Notes: generated from the letters alone by a model not told the origin. 37,046 nt of DNA from Acidobacteriota bacterium (GCA_026708265.1 JAPOVI010000402.1:1-37046); one strand, 5' to 3'. Positions 1 to 8,465 are shown, counted from the first letter of the stretch. A program made the numbers and translations.

Positions 1-49
1 CCTCGACTCCCTCTGCGCCACCCTCGGGCTTACGGCCGCTGCCGCCTGA
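1..49 (+). CDS. possible 3' end of a gene entering from the left
   Basis: An open frame from the window edge ends at a TGA at 47-49 and reads LDSLCATLGLTAAAA before the stop. The short tail looks protein-like but is too short to assign to a family. It could equally be chance open frame in GC-rich DNA. The following 50-229 shows no gene that I can support. Confidence 0.25.
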   Translation, partial: LDSLCATLGLTAAAA

Positions 50-229
50 CGCCTCGACGACGCCGCCGGCCTGGCGGCCCGCCCGCACCGTCAACAGCTG
101 CAGTTTGCACAGAATCAACAGATCGGCCGGACAAGGAGGCTAACAGGGGAAGATCCAGCGCGCTCTATGGCGCTCGCCTGCGCCTCGTCCCCGGAACATC
201 GTCGGGATGCCGGCACGTGGGCACGGACG

Positions 230-601
230 TCAGGCGGCGTTCGGGCTGCGGCCGGCGTTCATGAACGCCGAGAGTGCGCCCTCGAGGGCGCCGGTCCGAT
301 CCCGGAGGTCGGCGATGTCGCGGCTGATCGTGTCGATTCGCTTGTTCGTGTCGTCGAGCCGGGTTTCGAGGTGATCCAGCCGGCTGTCAACGGTGTCGAG
401 CCGTTGATTCATGGCCTGAAACTGCTGCGCGAACTGGCGGTTCATCGCGTCGAACTGCCGTTCCATCGCGTCGAACTGCCGGTTCATCGCGTCGAACTGC
501 CGGTTGATGCCGGTCCAGAGCATACGTGCCATCAGACCGGCGAGCCCGATAATCGCGATCCCGGTACCGACGATCGACGTGACGATCGGTGCCGTTTCCA
601 T
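230..601 (-). CDS. membrane-anchored coiled-coil protein with heptad repeats
   Basis: A 123-residue protein of unknown function. Residues about 5-28 form one hydrophobic helix (IVTSIVGTGIAIIGLAGLMA), so the protein is probably anchored in the inner membrane by its N-terminus. The rest is charged and helical: near-identical seven-residue units RQFDAMN/RQFDAME follow from about residue 34, then a heptad-patterned stretch (LDTVDSRLDHLETRLDDTNKR) to about residue 105. This predicts a long coiled coil that probably oligomerises. The heptads are encoded by a 21-bp tandem DNA repeat. Similar small 'RFDAMDQRF' proteins are common and mostly uncharacterised. The ATG is preferred because the membrane helix follows it directly, although no strong ribosome binding site precedes it. 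It is transcribed away from the hicBA pair, with about 160 bp between. Confidence 0.7.
   Translation of the reverse strand: METAPIVTSIVGTGIAIIGLAGLMARMLWTGINRQFDAMNRQFDAMERQFDAMNRQFAQQFQAMNQRLDTVDSRLDHLETRLDDTNKRIDTISRDIADLRDRTGALEGALSAFMNAGRSPNAA
438..500. repeat. three 21-bp tandem repeats inside a coiled-coil gene
   Basis: Units lie at 438-458, 459-479 and 480-500. The first and third are identical, and the middle one has the G and C after the first C-G-x-T core rearranged at two positions. Each unit encodes one heptad, so copy-number change would lengthen or shorten the coiled coil without shifting the frame. Confidence 0.85.
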
Positions 602-759
602 CGTTCGATGCTTCGAAATACTACACGTTCATGCTGGGGGCGTTGTCGGCATCCCGACGACATCCGCCACGTTCCCAATAGCCGCAGCCAAGGCGAATCC
701 AGCTTCCTTCCGCGCGCCCTTCACCTCGGCCTCCACCCGCCGCGTCTCTCTATCCGAGC

Positions 760-1005
760 TCAGTCCGTGAAGAAGGCCCGCCGCAGGGCGACCGACGGCA
801 CGAAGCGCGCCGTCCGCCGGTAGATGGCGTGCAGCGCGCCGGTCGCCAGGTGCTTGTGCAGCGGAATGGTCACGATCTGTCGCTCACCATCCGCGGCCAC
901 CCGGACCAGCTTGGCGTGACTGCCCCGCAGCGCGGCGACCCCGAAGCGGGAGCGGCGCAGGATGCGCACCAACTCGTCGGAGGAGAGCCGGCGCAGGCGC
1001 GGCAT
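760..1005 (-). CDS. hicA: HicA-family mRNA interferase toxin
   Basis: An 81-residue protein of the HicA/YcfA family, a small double-stranded-RNA-binding-fold ribonuclease that cleaves mRNA and is neutralised by HicB. The sequence shows the family's catalytic signature RGSHAKLV with the conserved histidine at residue 30. It also shows the C-terminal pattern IPLHKHLATGALHAIYRR, like the usual 'P-x-H-x-x-x-x-x-G-T-L-x-x-I-x-[RK]'. Its ATG overlaps the TGA of the upstream hicB by one base (TGATG), which indicates translational coupling. The order is antitoxin first, the reverse of the E. coli hicAB order. The C-terminus runs about 15 residues beyond the usual HicA core. A longer upstream extension of this frame is only shadow sequence across hicB. 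Confidence 0.85.
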   Translation of the reverse strand: MPRLRRLSSDELVRILRRSRFGVAALRGSHAKLVRVAADGERQIVTIPLHKHLATGALHAIYRRTARFVPSVALRRAFFTD

Positions 1006-1580
1006 CAGGGCACGACGGGAGGCGCTTCGTAGCTGACGAGGAGCCGGGGTGCCGGCGACAGGCCGAGCCAGGCCGAATCCTCCCCCTCCAGGTGCAGCGT
1101 CAGCGCTTCGCGCAGATTGACGAGCAGCGCGTCGAACGAGCCCGACTGGGTCACGACGGCGAGCTCCAGGCACTCCGCGACGTACAGGCCCTCGCTGTCC
1201 CGTACCGCGACGTGGAGCTTGTCGCGGACCTGCGGGTGCCCTTCGCCGTACGGCGGTGCCGCTTCGGCGACCCGCGCGGCAGAACGGCCCGTCGCCCGCC
1301 CCCCCTGCGGGATCGACGCCGCCGGCGGGGGCTGCCGAAACGCCGGCTCGATCCGATAGCGGCCGCGGGCCACGCGTCGGAAGTACGGCCACCGCCGGGC
1401 GTGGTGCGCGGGAGCGTTCACGCAGCAACGGCCGGTGACCTCCGTTCGCACCGTCGCCGCGCTCACGCCTGACAGCCACCGGACGACCTCGGCCGGTGTG
1501 AACGTCCAGTCGCCCCGGCCATCACAGAGGCGTTGGGCCGCCGCGAGCACCTGCCTCTGCACCGACTCCTTGCGCGCCAT
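1005..1580 (-). CDS. hicB: HicB-like antitoxin with N-terminal winged-helix-like domain
   Basis: A 191-residue protein in two parts. Residues about 122-187 (LHVAVRDSEGLYVAECLELAV onward, then GSFDALLVNLREALTLHLEG) match the HicB antitoxin fold, a partial RNase H-like domain that blocks HicA. Residues about 4-78 contain the pattern WTFTPAEVVRW, ATVRTEVTGRCCVNAP and YFRRVARGRYRI. This resembles the small winged-helix-like domain (DUF7669-type, from memory) found with restriction and other defence genes. A Pro/Ala-rich linker joins the two. Usual HicB proteins carry a DNA-binding HTH or ribbon-helix-helix domain after the HicB fold; here a putative DNA-binding domain precedes it. The start at 1580 is chosen because AGGAGA lies five bases upstream and a promoter lies just behind. 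An in-frame ATG at 1628 would fall upstream of the promoter's -10 box. Confidence 0.75.
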   Translation of the reverse strand: MARKESVQRQVLAAAQRLCDGRGDWTFTPAEVVRWLSGVSAATVRTEVTGRCCVNAPAHHARRWPYFRRVARGRYRIEPAFRQPPPAASIPQGGRATGRSAARVAEAAPPYGEGHPQVRDKLHVAVRDSEGLYVAECLELAVVTQSGSFDALLVNLREALTLHLEGEDSAWLGLSPAPRLLVSYEAPPVVP

Positions 1581-1606
1581 CAACGTCTCCTGGTTGCAGG
1601 CCAACG

Positions 1607-1636
1607 ATATTACAAGTGGCACTTTCACATTGTCAA
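1607..1636 (-). promoter_or_regulatory. sigma70-type promoter of hicBA with inverted repeat
   Basis: On the minus strand a perfect TTGACA (1636-1631) and a near-perfect TAATAT (1612-1607) are separated by 18 bases. The predicted transcript starts near 1600, about 20 bases before the hicB ATG. The -35 region sits in an inverted repeat, GCACTT...AAGTGC, with CACTTG also repeated directly 3' of it. This is a plausible operator for autorepression by the antitoxin. Such an AT-rich island stands out in this GC-rich DNA. Confidence 0.75.
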
Positions 1637-1837
1637 GTGCAAGAGATGCCAGCTCCCATCAGCGTGCCGGCACCCAACGCGTCGGCCGGAGCCTGGGCCC
1701 AGCGTCGCCACGAAGCCGTCCGCGCGCACGAGCCAACGGAAAAGGAAGGTCGACTCTCGATGACCAGGCGAGCGCATCGAATGCGCACTCGCCCCGCCGC
1801 GCCGGCAGAAAGCCGCGCCGTTCCGTGTGGCCGATTC

Positions 1838-4800
1838 CTACCGGATGCCGGCCGCGACGCCGTCGGGCTCGTCCCCGAGCCACGTCGGCCTGCCGAGGGG
1901 ACGGGCGCGCGGCCACGTCTCGTCGAGCGTCTCGGCGTCGTAGAGCCGGCCGTTCTTCATGACGTAGCGGATGCGGTTGGTGTTGCGGATGTCGTCGAGG
2001 GGGTTGGCGTCCAGCACCACGAGATCGGCCAGCTTGCCGGGGGCGATCGAGCCGAGCTCGCCGTCGAGGCCGATGGCCTCCGCCCCGAGGGCGGTGGCGA
2101 CGCGCAGCGCCTCGTGCTCCGAGAGGCCGCCCGACTGCGTGGCCCAGAGCTCCCAGTGGTAGCCCAGGCCCTGAAGCTGCCCGTGGCTGCCGACGCCGGC
2201 GATGCCTCCCGCCTCGACGATCGCCTTCACGCCCTCGGCGTGCTGCCGAAAGACGTACTCCTCCTCCCGGAACCAGCCGCCGGGGCCGGCGTCGACCCCG
2301 GCCCCGCGCCGGCGGGTCAGCCGGTCGATCTCGGCATGGGGTATGAACCGGCGCAGCTTCGGGTCGTCGTGCGGGTTCTCGCGGGTGAAGAACCAGTTCT
2401 CGCCGAACGGCCCCCCGAACGAGACGAGCAGCGTCGGCGTGTACGCGATGCGGGTCCTGGCCGCGAGGCTCACGACGTCCCGGTAGAGCGGGAAGATGGG
2501 GAAGGAGTGCTCCAGCCCCGGGTAGCCGTCGATGATCATCTCCAGGTCGTACTTCATGTCGAGCCCGGCCTCCGTGGTCGGCAGCAGCTCCTGCTCCTTC
2601 GCCGCCATCAGGATCCACTGGCGCTGCTGGCGGTTGCCCGACATGTACATCTTGATGGTCTGTGTGTCGTAGTACTCGCTGTAGCGCGTCAGCACGTCCC
2701 GGGCGTGGTCGAGGTCCGCAATCTGCTCCGCGTTGAAGACCCCGGGCCCGGTCGAGTAGATGCGCGGACCGACGATGTCCCCCGTCTCCACCAGGTCGCC
2801 GTAGGTCAGGACGTCGGTGGTGCCGGTCTGCGGGTCGCGTGTCGTCGTGACGCCGTAGGCGAGGTTCGCCAGGTAGGTCCAGGGCTGCGTCTTGTGCACG
2901 CCGAAGCTCGGCCGCATGTGGGCGTGCGTGTCGACGAAACCGGGGACGATTGTCGTGCCGCGGACGTCGAGGATGCGGGCCGTCTCGTCGACGTCCACGG
3001 AGCCCCGCGGGCCGACCGCGACGATGCGGTTCCCCCGCACCACGACGTCGGCGTTGTCGATCACCTCGTCGCCCCGCATGGTGACGACGCGGCCCCCGCG
3101 CAGGACACCGTGGCCGTCCGGGATGTCGCGCGTCCCCTCCACCCGGACGCGGATCTCGACCGGCTCGTAGGCGGGGGCATCATCGTCGTCCGCTACCCCG
3201 CGATCGGCATCGTCATCGGCCTGGCCTGTTTCGCCGGCCGCTGCGCCCGCGTCGTCGCCGGCACCCGCCGAGGCCGCGTCGTCGCCGGCAGCGGCGTCGC
3301 CGGCCGAATCGCGCGCCGCGGCGTCGCCGTCGTCGCCTGCCGAGTCGTCATCGCCGGCAGCGGCGCCCTCCGACCCCTCGGCCGCCCGGGCCGCCTGCTC
3401 GGCGGCGCGCGCCTCGTCGAGGTCGTAGACGAGGTGGGCGTTGCCGATCGACCAGTGCGCGCGCCGCCCGTCGCCGCTCCAGGCCGGGAACTGGCCGCCC
3501 ACTTCCGTTAGCTTGCGGACCGGCACGATGGCGCGCGCCGGATTCGCCACCGAGACCACCGGCGTCTCGCCCCCGACGTAGGGCACGGCCAGCGCGTAGA
3601 GGTCGTTGTTCACCTGCGCGAGGGCCCGATCCCCAGTCGGCGCCATCAGCACGAGCGACGCCGGGGCCGGCTCGCCGCCCGTGGGTGGAGTCCCGCCGTT
3701 CACCTTCACGTGCGCCTTCTCGTCGCTCCCGTCCCAGCGGATCGACACCAGACCGTCCGCGCGGTGGTAGAGGTAGATGCGGTCGGGATCGGCGGTCGTG
3801 GTGTGCGGGAACGCGCGCCCGTCGGTCGGCGCCACCAGCGTCCAGTCGCCGCCGGCGGCCGCGATCGAGACGATATTCGCGGCGGCGCCGGGCGCGGTTT
3901 GCCGGGCCGATTCCCGAAAGCTGCGGGCCGGCCCCTGGACGGCGGCCAGCCGCTCGCCGTCCGGCGACCACGCCGGGTTCTGGAAGATTGCCGGCCGCGT
4001 GCTCAGCCGGACGGGCGGCGCGCCGCCGTCCGCCCGCACCTTGTACAGGTGGCCGCCGTCCGGGGACCAGGTGACGAAGGCGATCCAGGCCCCGTCGGGC
4101 GACCAGGCAGGTTGCGCCTCGACCATGTCCAGATCCGTCAGGCGCCGCGGCTCGCCGTCCGGCAGCGGGCGCACGTAGAGCCGGTCGAGCGCCGCGAAGG
4201 CCAGCCTCGTCCCGTCGGGAGACGGAACGGCGTCGCGGATCTGTCGAACGGTGAAGTGCGCGCTGTCGTCGACGGGGTACTTGAAGGCCAGCTCCGGTCC
4301 GATCTCGAGCTCGGTGCGCACGCGGAACGGCACCGGGATCGGCTCGGCGCCGGCGGCGATCGGCACGCGCCAGATGCGGCCCCCATAGGAGACGACGACC
4401 TCGGACGAGTCGGGCGTGAACGACATCCCGGGCAGCACGTCGCCCCCCGCCACCGATTCCTGGTCGTCCCGCTGGACGGGATACGCGAGCCACCGCTCGT
4501 CGCCGGTCGCGAGGTCGCGCAACCGCAGCCCGGTCCGGTCCTCGTGCCGGGTGCCGTAGACCAGCCACGCCCCGTCGGGCGAGATCGTCGGGCGGAACGC
4601 GGAGCCGTAGCGCGACGTCCGCGTGTACTGCTCCCCCGTCTCCCGGTCGTAGACGCCGAGCTGGTACTGGGGCAGGATGGCGTTGTACTGCCACAGCCGC
4701 TCCCGCTGCGCGAACCAGATGTGACGGCCGTCGGGCGCCGGCGCGGGCCCGGTGATGCGGCGCGACTCCGGCTCCCCGATGAGCTGCACGCCGGTGCCGC

Positions 4801-5317
4801 CGTCGACGTGCCACATCCACAGCTTCGGGTTGCGCAGGTCGCCGCCCGCGAGCGCCCCCGCCCCGACCGCCGCGACCACGTAGCCGCCGTCCGGCAGCCA
4901 GTCCGGCGACTCGTAGTTGTGGACCGAGGTGTCGGTCACCTGCCGTGCCGCCTTCGACTCGACGTCGATCCGCCAGACGTTCTCGGCGCCGTCCCGGTCC
5001 GACACGAAGACCACCTGCGAGCCGTCGGGGCTGTAGCGCGGCTGCGCGTCGTAGGCCATCCCCTCGGTCAGCGGAGTCGCGTCCCCGCCCGCGAGCGGGA
5101 CCGTGTAGAGGTCGCCCAGCAGGTCGAAGACGACGGTCCCGCCGTCCGGGCTGACGTCGACGGAAATCCAGGTCCCCTCGTCGGTGTCCAGCGACAGGGT
5201 GCGCGCCGCCTCCAGCGGGAGGTCCGGAGAGTCCGACCCGCTACCCTCCTGGGCGGCCGTTCCCCCGGCGGCGACGGCCACGAGCACGGCTGCGGTCACG
5301 AACGGGGTCGCATGCAT
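1838..5317 (-). CDS. secreted TolB-like beta-propeller fused to amidohydrolase
   Basis: A 1,159-residue exported protein. After a signal peptide (residues 1 to about 22, ending TAAQ) come TolB/PD40-type propeller repeats to about residue 620, seen as repeated 'SPDG..(I/V).F' units such as YSPDGSQVVFVSD and WSPDGAWIAFVTW. A low-complexity acidic linker (about 648-713, rich in D, A and G) leads into a metal-dependent amidohydrolase domain. That domain shows VDTHAHM (H798 and H800), IKMYMSG (K889), LEHSF (H937), GSHGQ (H1045) and the C-terminal LGSIAPGKLADLVVLDANP. Imidazolonepropionase-like proteins of this build are frequent in Acidobacteriota; their substrates are not known. The start is placed at the ATG preceded by GAAGGAAGGA. 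A longer frame to 5398 has no signal peptide at its N-terminus. Confidence 0.9.
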   Translation of the reverse strand: MHATPFVTAAVLVAVAAGGTAAQEGSGSDSPDLPLEAARTLSLDTDEGTWISVDVSPDGGTVVFDLLGDLYTVPLAGGDATPLTEGMAYDAQPRYSPDGSQVVFVSDRDGAENVWRIDVESKAARQVTDTSVHNYESPDWLPDGGYVVAAVGAGALAGGDLRNPKLWMWHVDGGTGVQLIGEPESRRITGPAPAPDGRHIWFAQRERLWQYNAILPQYQLGVYDRETGEQYTRTSRYGSAFRPTISPDGAWLVYGTRHEDRTGLRLRDLATGDERWLAYPVQRDDQESVAGGDVLPGMSFTPDSSEVVVSYGGRIWRVPIAAGAEPIPVPFRVRTELEIGPELAFKYPVDDSAHFTVRQIRDAVPSPDGTRLAFAALDRLYVRPLPDGEPRRLTDLDMVEAQPAWSPDGAWIAFVTWSPDGGHLYKVRADGGAPPVRLSTRPAIFQNPAWSPDGERLAAVQGPARSFRESARQTAPGAAANIVSIAAAGGDWTLVAPTDGRAFPHTTTADPDRIYLYHRADGLVSIRWDGSDEKAHVKVNGGTPPTGGEPAPASLVLMAPTGDRALAQVNNDLYALAVPYVGGETPVVSVANPARAIVPVRKLTEVGGQFPAWSGDGRRAHWSIGNAHLVYDLDEARAAEQAARAAEGSEGAAAGDDDSAGDDGDAAARDSAGDAAAGDDAASAGAGDDAGAAAGETGQADDDADRGVADDDDAPAYEPVEIRVRVEGTRDIPDGHGVLRGGRVVTMRGDEVIDNADVVVRGNRIVAVGPRGSVDVDETARILDVRGTTIVPGFVDTHAHMRPSFGVHKTQPWTYLANLAYGVTTTRDPQTGTTDVLTYGDLVETGDIVGPRIYSTGPGVFNAEQIADLDHARDVLTRYSEYYDTQTIKMYMSGNRQQRQWILMAAKEQELLPTTEAGLDMKYDLEMIIDGYPGLEHSFPIFPLYRDVVSLAARTRIAYTPTLLVSFGGPFGENWFFTRENPHDDPKLRRFIPHAEIDRLTRRRGAGVDAGPGGWFREEEYVFRQHAEGVKAIVEAGGIAGVGSHGQLQGLGYHWELWATQSGGLSEHEALRVATALGAEAIGLDGELGSIAPGKLADLVVLDANPLDDIRNTNRIRYVMKNGRLYDAETLDETWPRARPLGRPTWLGDEPDGVAAGIR

Positions 5318-5498
5318 CGGTCCTTCCTTCCCGCACCGGACGGTATGCGTGGGCATCGTCGTCGACCTGGGGTTCGAGATCATCGAGGGCCGCCGCATGA
5401 ACTGCCTCGTGGCTCAGCCCGCGCCAGCCCACAGCTTCGGACGACGGTGGTCGCCATGGATCTCTTGTCACGACACCACTTATACACCGGAGCACCGA

Positions 5499-5511
5499 GC
5501 CGTAGAACGGC
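5499..5511. repeat. short hairpin, core of the palindromic repeat family
   Basis: GCCGT-AGA-ACGGC forms a five-base-pair stem with a three-base loop. The same core sits inside the larger palindrome at 34483-34517 and, less exactly, at 22664-22698. It lies between the amidohydrolase gene and the toxin-antitoxin pair. Confidence 0.5.
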
Positions 5512-5524
5512 CCGGCGTGTTAGG

Positions 5525-5534
5525 TTGTATACAA
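5525..5534. promoter_or_regulatory. palindromic candidate operator of the RHH-ParE pair
   Basis: TTGTATACAA is a perfect ten-base palindrome 15 bases before the antitoxin ATG. Ribbon-helix-helix antitoxins commonly bind short palindromes in this position and repress their own operon. No equally clear -35/-10 pair was found. An AGGTGG ribosome binding site follows it. Confidence 0.5.
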
Positions 5535-5549
5535 GGTGGACAGCAGCAC

Positions 5550-5810
5550 ATGAGCACGACCCTATCGCTCCGGATCGACGCGGAACTCAAGAACCGGCTC
5601 GAGTCCCTCGCGAAGCGGTCTCGCCGCTCGAAGTCGTTCCTGGCCGCCGAGGCGATCGCCGCGTACGTGCAGGCCGAGAGCTGGCAGCTCGACCAAATCG
5701 CGGCCGGGCTCGACGACCTCGAAGCGGGCCGCACGGTAAAGCACGAGGACGTAGCCGTCTGGCTGCAGTCCTGGGGCACTCCGGGTGAGCGGAAGACACC
5801 CGGGCGGTGA
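5550..5810 (+). CDS. ribbon-helix-helix antitoxin (ParD/RelB-like)
   Basis: An 86-residue protein. The N-terminal MSTTLSLRIDAELKNRLESL followed by KSFLAAEAIAAYV is the ribbon-helix-helix (CopG/Arc-type) DNA-binding pattern: a beta strand, then two helices. The C-terminal part, about residues 45-86, contains W and acidic residues as expected for a segment that wraps around a ParE/RelE toxin. It directly precedes and overlaps the toxin gene, and an AGGTGG lies before the ATG. Expected role: neutralise the downstream toxin and repress the operon through the palindrome at 5525-5534. Confidence 0.85.
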   Translation: MSTTLSLRIDAELKNRLESLAKRSRRSKSFLAAEAIAAYVQAESWQLDQIAAGLDDLEAGRTVKHEDVAVWLQSWGTPGERKTPGR

Positions 5811-6091
5811 CCATCGTCTGGTCCGCCCGGGCCATGCGCAACCTCGCGCAGCTTCGCGCTTTCATCGCTGCCGACCGGCCGACCGCGGCGGCGGAGATCG
5901 CGAACGCCATCCTCTCCAGCGTGGAGTTCCTCGCCGAGCGGCCGGCCTTGGGCAGGCCCGGACGACTACCGGGCACCCGCGAGCTGGTGGTCCCCGGCAC
6001 GCCGTATCTGGTGCCGTATCGCGTTCGGGGCGAGCGACTCGAAGTCATCGCGGTCCTTCACGGTCGACAGCGATGGCCCGACCGGCTGTGA
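5807..6091 (+). CDS. ParE/RelE-family toxin
   Basis: A 94-residue protein of the ParE/RelE superfamily. The pattern VWSARAMRNLAQLRAFIAADRPTAA at the N-terminus, the central FLAERPALGRPGRLPGTRELVV and the C-terminal YLVPYRVRGERLEVIAVLHGRQRWP are typical of ParE-like toxins (YxVxYRV...I..V.HGRQ.WP). ParE proteins poison gyrase and RelE relatives cut mRNA; sequence alone does not separate the two, though the lack of the usual RelE catalytic set favours ParE. The GTG start overlaps the antitoxin's TGA, so the two are co-translated. Confidence 0.85.
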   Translation: MTIVWSARAMRNLAQLRAFIAADRPTAAAEIANAILSSVEFLAERPALGRPGRLPGTRELVVPGTPYLVPYRVRGERLEVIAVLHGRQRWPDRL

Positions 6092-6236
6092 GAGCGGATC
6101 CCGGGTACTCCCGCGAGTGGGCGGACGCGACCCGCGCTGTAACCGCTCGCCAGGCTTGACGCCGAACCGCCGAACGGTCATGGTCCCCACGGGTCGTGCG
6201 CTGCGCAGGCCCGGCAGCTTCCCCCGGGAGGGCGCC

Positions 6237-8465
6237 ATGCAGAGAAGGGCCGGATCGCTGGCGGTCGCCGTCATGCTGGCCTTGGGTGCGCCGGAGTCCG
6301 TGGCCGCCGGACAGGAAGCGGTTCCCGAGACCATCATCGGCCTCGTGACCAGCGGCGCCGGCCCGGAAGCCGGCGTCTGGGTCATCGCCGAGACCGGCGA
6401 CCTGCCCACGAAGTTCCGCAAGATCGTCGTCACCGGCGACGACGGGCGGTTCCTGTTGCCGGAGCTTCCGCCGGCGAGCTACACGGTCTGGGTGCGGGGC
6501 TACGGGCTGGTCGATTCCGAGCGGGTCACGGCCGCGCCGGGTGACGAACTGCGCCTGACGGCGACCGTCGCACGGACGCCCCGGGAGGCGGCCGCGATCT
6601 ACCCCGCCAGCTACTGGCTGTCGCTGCTGGAGCCCCCGGCTGCGAGCGAGTTCCCCGGCACCGGACCCGACGGCAACGGCATCAGCGCCGGGCTCCGGAC
6701 GCGCGACGAGTTCCTCTACCACGTGAAGGCCTGCCTGCGCTGCCACCAGGTCGGCGGCCGGTTCACGCGGGAGCACCCGGAAGGGCATGACCACGACTCG
6801 AGCGCCGACGCATGGGACGCCCGCGTCCGCATGGGGCAGCGCGGGGCCGAGATGAGCATGTGGATGTCGCGCTTCGGGCGCGAGCGCGGGCTGCGGATGT
6901 TCGCCGACTGGAGCGACCGCATCGCGACCGGCGAGGTGCCGCCGGCGCCGCCGCGGCCTGCCGGGGTGGAGCGCAACCTGGTCCTCACCCAGTGGGAGTG
7001 GACCGACGAGATGGGGAAGATCCACGACGAGGCCTCCACCGACAAGCGCAACCCGCGCGTGAACGCCAACGGTCCCATCTACGGCGTCGACATCGCCAAC
7101 GACAATCTCGCGATGCTCGACCCGAACACCCACACCGCGACCATGCTGCGCATCCCGACCCTGGCGGACCGTTCTGCGATGCGGGCGTCGTATGCGCAGT
7201 CCGGCTACCCGCCGTCGCGCCTCGCCGACCTCGCGCGCTTCAACCCGGCCAGCATCCACAACCCGATGCTCGACCGCCGGGGCCGCGTCTGGTACACGGC
7301 GACGCTCCGCCCCCCGGAGAACCAGCCGGACTGGTGCCTGGAAGGCTCCGACAACCCGTACGCGCGGTACTTCCCCGTGGAGCGGTCGGGCCGCAACGTG
7401 AGCTACTACGACCCCGAGACCGGGGAGTTCACGATGGTGGACACCTGCTTCGGCAGCCACCACCTGCAGTTCGCGCACGACGAGAGCGAGACCCTGTTCC
7501 TGAGCCGTCCCAACAGCGACGTGTTCGGCTGGGTCGACACGAAGCTCCTCGACGAGACGGGCGACGGGCAACTGGCGCAGGGCTGGTGCCCGACCGTGGT
7601 CGACACCAACGGTGACGGCCGGATCACGAAGCCGTGGAACGAGCCGGAGCTGGTTCGCGGGGCCCGCTTCGAGGAGGACGCGACGGAGAGCGCCTACGAC
7701 TTCGACCCGGCGCTCGACACCCGGGTGACGGTGGGGGCCTACGGCATCATCGTCAGCCCGGTCGACGGCTCCGTCTGGGGCGCGCAGGATTCCTACCCCG
7801 GGAGGATCGTGCGGCTGGTGGTGGGCGACGATCCGCCGGAGAGCTGCATCGCCGAGGTCTTCGAGGTGCCCTCGGAGCGCTGGGACGTGGAGGCGGGCGG
7901 CGAGGTCGGCTTCATGCCGCGCGGCCTCGACGTCGACACGAACGGCGTCCTCTGGACGGCGCTGTCGGGAACGAACCACCTCGCCAGCTTCGACCGCGGC
8001 AAGTGCGGGCCGCTGACCGGTCCGGCCGCCCACACCGGGCGGCACTGCGCGGAAGGCTGGACGCTCCACCCGCTGCCGGGCCCCGCCCTGCGGGGAACCG
8101 ACGTCCGCGCCGACTACAACTACTACAACTGGGTCGATCAGTTCGACACGCTGGGGCTCGGCCGGAACGTGCCGATCGCCACCGGCACCGGCTCGGACTC
8201 GCTGGTGGCGCTGCTTCCGGAGACCGGCGAGACGGTCGTCATGCGCGTGCCGTATCCGCTCGCCGGTTTCCATCCGCGCGGCCTCGACGGCCGCATCGAC
8301 GACCCGGACGCCGGCTGGACGGGGCGCGGCGTCTACTCGTCGACCGGCTCCGACACGGTGTGGCACGCCGAGGACGGCCTTGCGGTCGAGAACGGCGAGT
8401 ACCGGTCGGTATCGAAGCCCATCCTGGTGAAGTTCCAGTTCCGGCCGCACCCTCTCGCGAAATAG
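6237..8465 (+). CDS. secreted carboxypeptidase-regulatory/heme/Vgb-like propeller protein
   Basis: A 742-residue exported protein. A signal peptide (about 1-24) is followed by a carboxypeptidase-regulatory-like beta-sandwich (about 31-113: IIGLVTSGAGPEAGVWVIAE, then DGRFLLPELPPASYTVWVRGYG). A single c-type heme site, CLRCH, lies at 166-170. A propeller of the virginiamycin-B-lyase (Vgb) type follows, with repeats such as YGVDIANDNLAMLDPNT and GYDVDTNG-like units around GLDVDTNGVLWTALSG. The Vgb name reflects fold only; the heme and export signal argue for a redox or binding role in the periplasm, and the substrate is unknown. GGGAGG sits four bases before the chosen ATG. A broken paralogue lies at 27040-27500, and the last seven residues (RPHPLAK) recur before the gene at 15862. 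Confidence 0.85.
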   Translation: MQRRAGSLAVAVMLALGAPESVAAGQEAVPETIIGLVTSGAGPEAGVWVIAETGDLPTKFRKIVVTGDDGRFLLPELPPASYTVWVRGYGLVDSERVTAAPGDELRLTATVARTPREAAAIYPASYWLSLLEPPAASEFPGTGPDGNGISAGLRTRDEFLYHVKACLRCHQVGGRFTREHPEGHDHDSSADAWDARVRMGQRGAEMSMWMSRFGRERGLRMFADWSDRIATGEVPPAPPRPAGVERNLVLTQWEWTDEMGKIHDEASTDKRNPRVNANGPIYGVDIANDNLAMLDPNTHTATMLRIPTLADRSAMRASYAQSGYPPSRLADLARFNPASIHNPMLDRRGRVWYTATLRPPENQPDWCLEGSDNPYARYFPVERSGRNVSYYDPETGEFTMVDTCFGSHHLQFAHDESETLFLSRPNSDVFGWVDTKLLDETGDGQLAQGWCPTVVDTNGDGRITKPWNEPELVRGARFEEDATESAYDFDPALDTRVTVGAYGIIVSPVDGSVWGAQDSYPGRIVRLVVGDDPPESCIAEVFEVPSERWDVEAGGEVGFMPRGLDVDTNGVLWTALSGTNHLASFDRGKCGPLTGPAAHTGRHCAEGWTLHPLPGPALRGTDVRADYNYYNWVDQFDTLGLGRNVPIATGTGSDSLVALLPETGETVVMRVPYPLAGFHPRGLDGRIDDPDAGWTGRGVYSSTGSDTVWHAEDGLAVENGEYRSVSKPILVKFQFRPHPLAK

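Noticed and set aside
438..500. Possible CRISPR array
   Set aside because: The repeats are contiguous 21-mers with no spacers, and they encode a heptad.
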